DNA of 64,000 nucleotides from Nyssa sinensis (lineage: Eukaryota > Streptophyta > Magnoliopsida > Cornales > Nyssaceae), in contig CM018033.1 in assembly GCA_008638375.1 (NCBI GenBank), forward strand, positions 13,433,763 to 13,497,762. Reading direction: 5' to 3'. The notes beneath the pieces are model-generated. The model was given only the letters and a program-made list of their open reading frames with translations. It did no database searches and was not told the origin of the DNA. Below are positions 46,201-58,200 of this stretch, piece after piece. The translations under genes and the position numbers were made by a program. The first letter of the stretch is position 1. The number at the start of each line of letters is the position of its first letter.

Positions 46201-49200
46201 TTTCTCAGAAAACTGTCAGGTTAGAAAGCTCAACTTCTGTCTAAGGGAGGCAGACTCACCCTTGTCAAAAGCACTCTGGCCAATCTCCTAACCTATTTCA
46301 TGTCCCTTTTCCCTATCCCCAAGACTGTGAGCAGGAGGCTTGAGAAGATTCAGAGGGACTTCTTATGGGGTCATGTAGGGGAGAGCAAAAAGATTTACCT
46401 AGTTGCTTGGGACAAAATTCAGAAGCCGGTGACTCATGGGGGCTTAGGAGTAAAAGACTTGGGTACCTTCAATACAGCCCTCTTAGGGAAATGGTTATGC
46501 AGATTTGGGGAAAGAAATGGGGAGCTTTGGCGGGAGATTATTGTTGCTAAGTATGGGTGTGATTCTGGAGGATGGTGCTCAGGCAGAGTTGAGGGGTCAA
46601 GGGGATGTGGCCGCTGGGGTTACATTAGAGACGGGTGGCTGACCTTCATGGTAAGATGTCGCTATATCCTCGGAAATGGTGGTAGGGTGAAATTTTGGGA
46701 TGATGCCTGGGCTGGGGACGAGTCGTTGAGGGTGAAATTTCCTAGTTTATATAGTCTGGCTAACAATAAAGAGGCTTGGGCTATTGAGTGTTTGGAGAAA
46801 GTTGGGAATAAGCTTATCTGGACTCCCTGTTTTAGGAGAGACTTCTTTGATTGGGAGCTAGAAGAGGTGGGCTCCTTCCTCCGTTACCTCAATGATTTTC
46901 GGGCTCGTGAAGATAGGGAGGATAAGAGAGATTGGCGGCCGGATAAGAAATCCTTCTCTGTCCGATCTTTCTATAAAAGCATGTTTGATTCAGTTAGTTC
47001 TCCCTTTCCGTAGAAGCTCATTTGGTATTCAAAAGTCCCCCCTAAAGCCTCATTCTTTGCTTGGGAGGCTTCTTGGAAGGCAATTTTAATGACGGATAAT
47101 CTAAAGAAAAGAGGCTTTTCCATGACGAGCAGATGCTACCTTTGCAAGTGCGAGGAGGAAAGGGTGGACCACTTACTCATCCACTGTCACGTCTCATGGA
47201 GCTGTTGGAATATTATTTTTGCTCTTTTTGGTTTCTCATGGGTAATGCCAGGCACAGTCAAAGACCTCTTGTTGGCTTGGGAAGGTTGCAATCTTTCAAA
47301 GGAGATTAAGCAAGTTTGGAGAATAGCTCCAATATGTCTCATGTGAAGCATCTGGACAGAAAGGAACAAACGTGTTTTTGAAGATTTGGAGCTTGCTATT
47401 CCTCTTTTTAAAGATGTTTTTTTGTGTTTATTATTTTTTTGGGTCAAAGAGGCTTTACCTGTAAATGTCTCTTCTTTTGTAGTCTTTTTGGATTCTCCAA
47501 ATCAGATGTAAGTTTTTGGGGCTCTTGCCCTTGATGCCCTTCTTGGGCACCTATATATACACACAATTTTACTTATCAAAAAAAATTCATTTAGCAATGG
47601 TACAATGCAGGTATAAATGTATCCTTACGACAACATTAGTTCAATAGAGAAAATATAAAAACAAATGTCATAAGTTTGCTTCTTTTATGTTATCGCTTCT
47701 GCTTAGATGTAGTCTTCTTTTGGTTTGCAGGAACCATATATTTGCGCCTGCGATAATCCATTTTCTGACAGTATGAGAAGAAGTGATGCAGCTTTAATGG
47801 ACAGGGCTAATATCTTTGACTTTCGAGGAAAGGCTGCCAGTCGGAACAGTTTCCAGTCAGCATCAGATATTGGTGATAGAGGTTCCAGAAAAATTGTCAC
47901 TGATATTACTGAAAAGGTCATTCAAGGTTCACCCTCAGACATTATTCTAGAACCTTATGGCCGGTCTTCATCTGGGAGGTGGTCAAAAATTTCCAAAACA
48001 AATTCATTTCCTTCTTCAACTATTCAGTCAGATTTGAGCATTGACTTTGAGGAAGAAACTGGATTTGTAAAGGAGCCCAGCCCAACTGCCCTTGAAGGAA
48101 ATGAAGAGTGCTATACTCTAACTGGTCTGCCAAACCCTGCAATTGAAATATTATATAGCGTGAATGAGGGAAGAACAAATCTTTCTAGAATTCCACTTCC
48201 CCCATCTGCAGCATCGTTCTATAATGGGTACTCACAACAAATGGAAATTGTAGATTTGTGTGAAAGCGTTAACAGGCTAAATTTGTATCTGAAAGCTAGG
48301 AAGGATGATGTCAATGCTGGTGTCCCAGGAAAGTTCTTGCATGCTGTAATGGGGCAAGATGTCTCTGGTAACACACAATGCGAACTCTTGGTTTACCTGT
48401 TTTAAACAGCTCTCTCATATTTATCCCTCTTCTTTTTTCTGTGTTTCTTTTACTTCTATGCATAGATGCAGTTATTTTTCACATTGTGTTTGTCAACATG
48501 AAATGATTACTGCCAAGTGTTAATAAATGCTCAATGGAATTTTAGAAATAATAAAAAGTACGCGTGGAAGGATTTAGGACTGTTTGATTACCTTCTTGAA
48601 ATAATAGCCGGTCAATTCTGGATGGTTGGAATCATCAGATGATATAGCTGGTAATTAATGTATTTTTTGAGGTCTGTATCCTGCTTTGGCATCTCATTTG
48701 GTTATTGTAGATATAACTACTGTTTGTTAAAAATTTCATCAAAATCTTATGAATTTTGTTGACACAAGTTCTTGTTTTTTTATTGACACAAGTTCTTTTT
48801 CTATATATTTTTTTCAAACCTAAAATATCACAAAGGTTCCTTGACATTCTCAATTTTTAATGAAGTTCAGATTTTTCTGGATATCCAGACATGGAGAATC
48901 TGTAGCCCCTATCACCTTTTCCTACCTGCACTAGTACTTTCTTCGTAAAGAACTGTAATAGTTGTTTTGTCATTTGAATGTTTGAGAAGCCTTTTTTTTG
49001 TACATATCATTATCTTTCCCTTGAAATATATAGATAAAGTTCTTAGCATTATGTGCCATTAAAAGTTAATAGATTTTTAAAAAGTCATGTTATGTCATTC
49101 TTCTGTACATAAGTTCAAGATAAATATGAAAAGGAAATGGAATGCAAAATGAAAATGATGTATGCTTCTTGTTCTTCTTCTTCTTGGACCAAGTGCAAGA

Positions 49201-52200
49201 AACATGCTATGTAATATGATACAACTATCTACAGATGTTGGCTCCTTTGCTTCAACCATCATGTATGCTTTCTACTTGAATGAAACACTGAAAAACAACC
49301 AGTTCTGCACTGTGCCTGTCATCAACATGAAGAGGGCAGACCTAAACTCCCATGCTGAGATCAAATGGCTACTTAATTCATCTCATATTGATCAATTATC
49401 ATTAATTTTTGCTGATGAGGTATGTCCCATTTGAGCATTTTACAGTTAGATCATAATTTTGATTCACTATTCAGTGCATAGTGTAGACAATTTTAAATGT
49501 CTTATTTGCCTAGGAAAGAAATGGATGCTTATCTAATTCTTTTGAATTGTAAAAGAGAAATATTGCAAACATTACATCAAAGTGTTGAAAAATGCCAGGG
49601 ATGATATAATTGTAATAATTCATTCTTGCAAAAAATATGATAGTTTTGAAATTTTGCTGCCTTCCCTCAATCTTCCTGGTCCTAAACGTGCTACAACCAT
49701 GTTATTAGGGATCCTTCCGTGTGGTTTTACATGTATAGAATCGTATGTTTCCATTGATTTTCTGAGGTACCTGATAATTTTAAATCAATTTTCTCCTACT
49801 CTCAAACTAAAATTCCTCTTCTTCCCCGCCCACCCCCCCCCCCCTCCCCCCCCCCCCCCCTCCCCCGGTGATGGTGAAATGTTGAGCAGATTGACTTGTC
49901 ATATTTTGATCTATTTGGGAGTCTTAAATTAGTTTTACTGAACGGCGACAAGCTTCCAGCCAAACAAGAGGTAATATTTATTACAAAATCTGCTGTACTT
50001 TTACTGTGAATCATTTTAAATGATGGATATAATCTGGCATCTTCCTGGAACAGGCATTAAAGGAGGCCGTGGTTGAAATCTTCAATTGCAGAAAGGTGTA
50101 TATAGTTATCTAAGTACGGTTAAATGTTTGTTGATTTTGTCTGCTTCCAGACATCTTCAAAATAAGATGTTTATATGATAATGTCTTCTCTCCATTTCAC
50201 AGGGTGATCCTGCATATCCTTCGGTTGAGACTGTTACTGTAGGACAGGTACAGAAATCATAACTTAAAATGATAACAAGTAAAAAGATATGATTATAAAG
50301 TTATTTATTATCTTAGTTTTGCGTAAATTCTCTTATTTCGGAAACATTTGTATCCATTCTCATGCTCAACATCGTGAAGTTATTGAAATTAACTCTTCTC
50401 GAGTGCATTGTATAATAGCTCCATGAAAGAAATTATCTTGGTCAGAAATTGTTTTTTAATTGTGGATGCACTTGATACTGTGAATCTGATCCTTTTCTTG
50501 ATGGTCTGTGGCTCTGTGCTTGTGGGCCTGGACTTTTAAGTTAAGCAACATGTCTGTTACATAAATCTAGGAACATCAATAGATTAACATTTTAAGGACT
50601 TAAAATGGGGTCATTCCAGTTTATTCCTTGTCGTTGAAGTGGCATGGCATTTTCAGCATTCAGGATGTACTTCGCTCTGTAATGGCATTCTCATTTCTGT
50701 GTAAAAAATGATCTTTGACCTTTTCTCCTTCTTTATCCCAACTTGAAGATGAACTTCTATATCAATTTGTTTTCATCCTTCTATTTACAAGTTTAATGGA
50801 ATTATGAGTTGGTATTCCTGATACTGTCGTAGACTTTTGTGAGTATATGAAGCTGCCAGAGAGAAATGAGGGACTGCTGTAGAAAGGGAGCTACTTGGTA
50901 TAAGGTTCTGTGCAGATTTAGGATCTGGTTTTTTTTTTTTTGTGTGGATAATGTCTATTGGAAGGCTATCAGCCTATTACATGCATCAATATTGGGCCGA
51001 GATGCTGCACTTAGCAAACTTATATGATACATAGGCAACTTTGCCAATACCTCTCACACATTCGACATGCTTACCTAGTGACTATTGTTGAGACTTTGGT
51101 ATACATTATTGGCCTATTCTCTGACAACTTAAGCTTTTGGAGCAATCAGTTGCTTAACATGGTATCATAACCTTGGTTGTGAGAGGTCTTGGGTTCAAGT
51201 CTTTCTATTTGCATTTATTCCCCGTTTGCATTTGCATTCTCTTCTACTTTGCATTTGTTTGTCTCTCCACATGCGAGTCCAGGGTCGGACGTGAGGATTG
51301 TTGAGAGCTTGATATACATTATTGGCCCATTCTCTGACAGCTTAAACTTTTGGAGCAATCGGTTGCTTGACAACTATCTCTTCTTATTCTCATAGTTTTG
51401 AGTACATATATTAATGTCAAATTCTGGTTTTTCTATGTTTCTCTTCTTGAACCATGTGGAGATATGCTATCATTCTTTATTTCATCTGTTTTCACAGATA
51501 CGCCTTTTAAATATCTCAAGCAAATAAATTTTTATATTATTCTCAATTTGACTGAATTCTTGCCATCAATAAAGTCCTCAGTGACATATCCAGATTCCAG
51601 ACCATTTGAAATGCATTATAGGCGATGAACTCTAAAATTTCAACAGATTATTGATTCTAAAAACAAATATTAAAGTTGATTTATGTACAGAATGAATGGA
51701 AGATGTGTCATACATACAAGAGTCTGATTAAATTTTCCTTTGAAATGGCAGTTTTTTTTTTTTTTTTTGTAGGGGGGCATTGTCACTTCTTTTCAAATGA
51801 CAAAAGTTCCCCTTGAATGTTCATGGATCCGTGGTGATATCAGTTCCATATGACGGGTACATCAGATAAATACATATGAAGGGTTACATCACAAGATAAG
51901 GCTAAATAGAGGAGGACTCAGAAAAGTACCTATGGTAGGTGTGGGTATTGAACCACTTATCCACCAAAATAAAATAAAGATAGAGAGGCAGGTACTGGAT
52001 CCCACATTAACATGTGCCCCTCCAAGACCAAGGCCACTGGGGAAGATTTCAAAGTGGCACCCTCCATTCATTTACTAGCATTGACACATCTCCTTCAAAC
52101 ATCTAGGCCATTGAGACTGTGACATGTGGACAATCTCCATCTCTGCACATGACCTTGAGTTGTGCCATTTTGGTCTTTAGGTTAGTCCACATAAGCCCTG

Positions 52201-55200
52201 CCTTGATCATGGACCTTGACCTGTGGGGGACACGGTGAGGTTCTTCAACACTCTCCTACAATTGAGCTAGAATTCTAGGGACCTTGCAAACTGGCATCTT
52301 CCACAGCACAAATGCTATTTTTGTTCACTCGTACCACACATTTCTGATCATGATCTCCACTGCTCGCTCTTCCCCAATCAGTGTGTGGCAACACTGTTAC
52401 CTTGGTGTTGCATTGCAGTCTTCTTATTTGATCCTAGGGATTTCATGGCTCGATGGCTGAAACCATGGGGTCATTGAGGTGTATTCCTGTTACTGTCTAC
52501 ATATTGGTCTGTTGTGTTCTCTGGGACATTGTTTGCTACATGTTGCACTTGGCGCACTCCACTTTATAAATTTCTCATGTGACTTCGTGATCTCTCCACG
52601 TAGCCATGTCGCTTTATAGCATGTGCGCTATTGTTGATAGTTTCCTTTATACTTTTTTATTTTTTGATCGGTAAAGTTAAGTAAAATATACTTGACGCCC
52701 GAGGGGGGCGCAACCATATACATCAAAAGGAGAGGGGCACATAATCAAAGCCTAACTTCTCCCCAAAAAGCAATTAAAACTATCCACATTCAACGGATAA
52801 TTTCCTTAAGCCAAAAAAATAGCAATTTCAAAAAAGAATCCTTCAATCTCATGAGCGTGAGATCCACGACTTCAAACACCCTTCTATTCCTCTCCTTCCA
52901 AACGCTCCAAAGGAGACACATTGGGGCTACTTTCCAAGCCCTCTTCTGCTCCTTACAAAAACGGCCACACCTCCAACCAAGCAAGACTTCCCGGACTGTC
53001 CCTGGCATCACCCAACAAACACCAAACAAAGAGAGCGCCATATTCCACACTTCCCTAGCCACTGAACAGTGCACAAGAAGATGATCGACAGACTTCGCCT
53101 CCTCCTTGCACATATAACACCTGCTCGGAAGATGGAAGCCCCTTCTTCTAAGGTTCTCCGTTGTGAGAATAACACCCCACGCCGCTGAACAACAAAAAAA
53201 TGAAACTTTTTAGGGACCCTAGATTTCCAAATAAGCTCCCAAGGGAATTGGACCTCTCTCTGACCCACTATGAACATATAAAAGGAGTACACTAAAAATT
53301 TCTTGCCGCTATTCAACTTCTAGATAATTCTATCTTTTTCATGCACATGAGATTTCCATCTCTCCAGCACCCTAAAAAGTCCTTCCACCTCCACAAGCTC
53401 CCTAGTCAAAAAAGTTTCTTCTAAAACAAGGGCCTCACACCCGCGTGTCCCCTGCCACTTGCATGGAGTCCTCTACCAAGGCCTCCTTATTTGAGGAGAG
53501 ACTGAAGAGAACCGGGAAAAGCACCTCTAGCAGAGTATCACCACACCAAGGATCCTTCCAAAATCTAACCCTCGACGCCCTTCCCACCTCAAAGCGAATA
53601 GAATTGGCAAACTCTTTCTTGCCTCTTTGAATAGCCCTCCACTACTGCATCCATAAGGATCCCTGGACTCCTTCACAAACCAACCCAAACTATCGGAACC
53701 AAATTTTGAGGACATAACTTCCTTCCATAACGAATGAACCTCCTGCGCGAAACGCCAAAACCACTTGCCAAGAAGAGCTTTGTTGAATATCTTCAAATCC
53801 TTAAAACCCAACCCCCCTTCCTCAATCGGACTCTTAGCCTTTTTCCAATTGACAAGGTGAATCTTCCTTTCCCCCTCCTTTCCATCCCACAAGAAATCAT
53901 GACGAATCTTTTCTAGTCTCTTCTCCACCTTGAAAGGCAATGGAAAAAGAGACATGAAGTAAGTTGGGAGATTGTCGAGAGTACTTTTGATAAGTGTAAT
54001 CTTTCCTCCTTTGGATATATTTTGTCTCTTTCCACCCTGCCAATCTCTTCTGAAACCTTTCTAGAACCACATCCCAAATCGAGGAAGAGTTTGAGAGTGC
54101 ACCCAAAGGCAATCCTAGGTACACTGACGGCAAGGAGCCCACCCCACACCCTACACTCTGGGCCAACTCTCGTATCCCCTCAATTGACCCAATTGGAATG
54201 ATCTCACTTTTACTCATGTTGATCCAAAGGCTTGACACTGCCTCAAAGCACATAAGCAAACATCTCATATAACTCAACTGGTGAATATCCGGCTCACAAA
54301 AAATCGAAGTATCATCCGCGAATAGCAAATGAGACACCTTCACCCTCCTGCCTGTGCCATTTTCTAGAGATAAACCCCGGATCCAACCTAGAATCACCGC
54401 TTTATCAATCATACGACTCAAAGCTTCCAAAACAATCACAAATAGAAATGGAGACAACGGATCCCCCTGCCTCAAACCTCTAGTATATCTGAAGAAACCT
54501 GCCGAGAAGCCATTGACTAATACTAAGAACGAAGCGGAAGAAAAACAATCCACCCCTGCCATCTCTCCCCAAACCCCATTTGCTCAAGAAGGGAAATCAA
54601 AAAATCCCAATTAACGTGATCATATGCCTTTTCAATATCCAATTTGCACAACATACTAGCCTCCCCACTCTTCCGCCTGGAGTCTATGCATTTATTGGCC
54701 AAAAGAACTGCATTCAAGATCTGTGTGCCTTTAACAAAGGCACTCTATTATCCAAAATCACTGCTCCCATAACACTTCAGATCTGAATAGAAAGGACTTT
54801 TGCTAACGGCTTATACAAGCTACCCACCTGACTGATGAGGTGGAAGTCCTTAATATTCTGTACACCCTCCTTTGGAATCAAAGCAATAAAAGTGGCACTT
54901 AAGCTCCTCTTAAAGCTTCCATTCTCAAAGGAGTGATTAAACACTGCCATCACATCCCTCCTAATCACATCCCTGCAGAGCTTATAGAATGCCAAGGAGA
55001 ACCCGTCTGGACCTGGAGCCTTATCCCCATCACAAGATTGAAGAGCTTCCACGATCTCACGTTCTTTAAATGGGCGCTAAGCAACCTTGCATCCCCCTCA
55101 GTGAGGGAAGAAAAAGTCATACCAGTCATGTCAAGTCTCTAGTCCTGAAGTTCTGAAAATCACTGCTTGTAGAAACCCACAATGCCCTCCCGAATCTCCC

Positions 55201-58200
55201 AAACTCCCCGAATCTCCCTATCACCAATCACCACAAAGCTAAGATTATTCCTTCGCCTATGTGAATTTGCCACTTTATAAAAGAACTTGGTATTTCCATC
55301 CCCTTCCCTAAGCCACAAAGCCCTGGACTTCTGGCGCCAAGAGATCTCCTCCATCTTCAAAAAGGCCCCCAAACTCCCCCTTGAGACCATCCCTACTGGA
55401 CTTCTCTTCTTCCGAGAGTCCGGAGAGTTGCTCTTTTCTGTCCAGACTCTGAATCTTTTGCAAAAGATTCTTTTTCTTCCAGTGCACTAACCCAAATACC
55501 TCCACATTCCATTTTTTCAAATCCTCTTTAAGGAGCTTCAACTTTCTGGAGAAAACAAACTTGGGTCCCCCTGCACATGATAATAGCTCCACCAGCCTTC
55601 CACCCTATCCCTGAAACCCTCAACCTTCAACCACATGTTCTCAAAACGAGACGGAGATTTCCCCCAGTTCACTCCACCACAATCCAACAACAGGGGAAGG
55701 TGGTCTGAAGTTGGTCTAGGTAAGCTAGACTTGGACAAGTTTGGGAACTGATCCTCCCAACTATTTGAAACTAAAAATTGATCCAATCGAGACATAGAAG
55801 GGCTATCTCTATTGCTGCACCACGTAAATCTCCCACCTTCCATTGGAAGGTCCACCAAATTATAATCATCAAAAAGAGGATAACTCCCTCATTGCTCCAC
55901 TTAATCTCCCTCCAACTGAGCTTTCGCTAAGGAACCTGATCATAATAAAATCACCCCCCAACACCCACATACCTGCCCACCTGGACCTCACATGCTGCAA
56001 TTCTTCCCAAAAAAATCTCCTCTCACTATTCAAATTTGGCCCCGCAGACTCCTGTGAACAACCATTGGGAATCTCCGGCCATACCTTCAAATAAACAGGA
56101 GAGAGAAAACCTTCCCATCTAGTGATCCACACACTTAAACATTCTACTATCCCACAACATCACTATACCACCCGCAGCCCCTCTAGTTGGTAAGAACCTC
56201 CATTCTTCCCACCGATGCCCCCAAATACTCCTCATAATAATCTCGGATGCGTCTTCGATATTTGATTCCTGAATACAAACAATACCAGCCTTCCATTTTT
56301 TCATAAAAAAAAAAAATGAACAGGAGGGAGAAAACCTTCCCATCTAGTGATCCACACACTTAAACATTCTACTATCCCACAACATCACTATACCACCCGC
56401 AGACCCTCTAGTTGGTAAGAACCTCCATTCTTCCCACCGATGCCCCCAAATACTCCTCATAATACTCTCGGACGCGTCTTCCATTTTTGATTTCTGAATA
56501 CAAACAATACCAGCCTTCCATTTTTTCAGCACCCCCTTCACCACCAACCTCTTGTCTGGGTCATTAAGACCCCTAACATTCCAAGATAAGAGTTTTAATG
56601 TCATCAATCATTCATCACAGCTAGATCCCACCCTATCCTTCGTACCTCCTTACTTTTTCCTTCGTAATTCACTGTGGTCTTCAAATTTCTCAGTTCTCTT
56701 CTCAATTTTTTTGCCCACTTATCTCTTTCTGAACACTGACCCTTGGGCTAAAAAGGCCATCTCTGATGTTGCATTCCTTTATGTCAGAGAACAGCGGCAG
56801 AAGTCTCCCCTCAAACCCATGCGCTGCAACCCCCAAATCTCGGCTTACTTTCCTCACGTCGCTTAACCCAACCTGAAACTTCAACCGCTGCACTAATGCC
56901 CACCTCTGCCTCACCCACAAGCCCCTACCCTGGAAAAACAATGGCCAGATGAGAACAATAGATGGGATCCATTTCAGTTTGCACAGCAGCAGGAATCGAC
57001 ATACCTCCCTGACTGATTGCCATCCCTTCCAAGTCCCCAATTTCCTTTCTGCCCTGCAACTGTTGTTGCGCCTTCCCAGCTTTATCGACTTTCCTTACAG
57101 ACCTATTGAGGACTTCTTCTGGTCTCTTAATGCAGCCGGCCTTTTTTACCTCTGAAATTTTCTCCATACCCGGGTCTTGGATCTGCCTACGAGAACAACC
57201 TGGGCTAGTATTTTTCATGGCTTTATCAACCACACTCTGCAAATCCCTCCATAGGTTCTCTTCATCACTACTAACTATACCTTCCTCTGTCTCTGGCACC
57301 GTGGATCCGTTGTCGGAGTCTGTTTCAGCCTGGTAAAACTCAATCCAGTTGTTGTCCTGATGATCCCAGCATCCGGCTTTTGTGCCAACAGTCTCCCTAC
57401 TAGGCGCCTCAACCTTCTGCACTTGAGTGACTCCCCCTTCCTCCTCTGGAATCTCAGCAACTGATAACTGAGGGGCACACTTATCTTCATTGAGAACACC
57501 AACGGCAGCGCTTGGGCCACTGGCACTGGGCTCTAATGGCCAGAACTTAATTTCCACTTTGGTTTGAAGAGGTTGGGCCTTTTCCCCTTTGGGCTCATAT
57601 GTTCCTCTGAGTCCATTAAGCTTCATCTTCATTCTGGTTTGAGCTTGAGTGCGATTGAGCCACTTCCTCTTCCTGTATTAGGCCTTCTACCAACCAGGCC
57701 CAATTCTCTCCCTTCTCTCTCGCAAGCCCATGTCGGAGCGTCTTGCGTGCTGGAATTCAAATTTCGAATTCCTAAGCTAGCTGTCCACATATCCCTCTGT
57801 GTGTAAATTGGCAGAATGCGTCATGTCCAGAATAGCTTTTCCCTCCTCACGCGCCCTTTGTGAGTACACTGACGCACCCGCTGCAACACCCTCTTCTCCG
57901 GCAACTCTGAACGGCTGCTTCTCCGATTGTCCCATGCACAGCGAAAAATGGGGACCACGTTCCACCCATATTGGGATGTCATAGCTCCAATTGCCTACTA
58001 CCCACCTTGGTGGATGCTAGAATTTTGCATATCGACGTTTCGATCAAGATTCTAGCCCATTTGAAGTGTGTTTTCTTCGTCGTGCCCTCATCAGTCCTAA
58101 CAAAGCGGCCACAAGCATTACCCAATGCTGAAAAAACCTCCGTGCACCACATGAATGGAGGAAGGCCGACAAAACGTATCCGGACTTTCTTGGCTAGAAA

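Larger units (their letters stand above)
40219..47730 (+). other. PRUNE-like gene, intron 1 (about 7.5 kb)
   Basis: Bounded by the donor at 40219 and the acceptor TTTGCAG at 47730. It contains a MITE-like repeat, a LINE remnant, a SINE and LINE1, all listed separately. The rest (40280-40660, 41041-42480, 43061-43410, 43561-44040) is AT-rich with no feature I can support apart from the candidate small exon at 41975. Confidence 0.55.

Noticed and set aside
49582..49932. A frame with a polyproline stretch in intron 3
   Set aside because: The prolines come from the poly-C tract, and exon 4, which overlaps its end, is read in a different frame that matches PRUNE.
56552..57806. Plus-strand frames across LINE2 ORF1 and endonuclease
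   Set aside because: They are complementary shadows of minus-strand LINE2 coding sequence.
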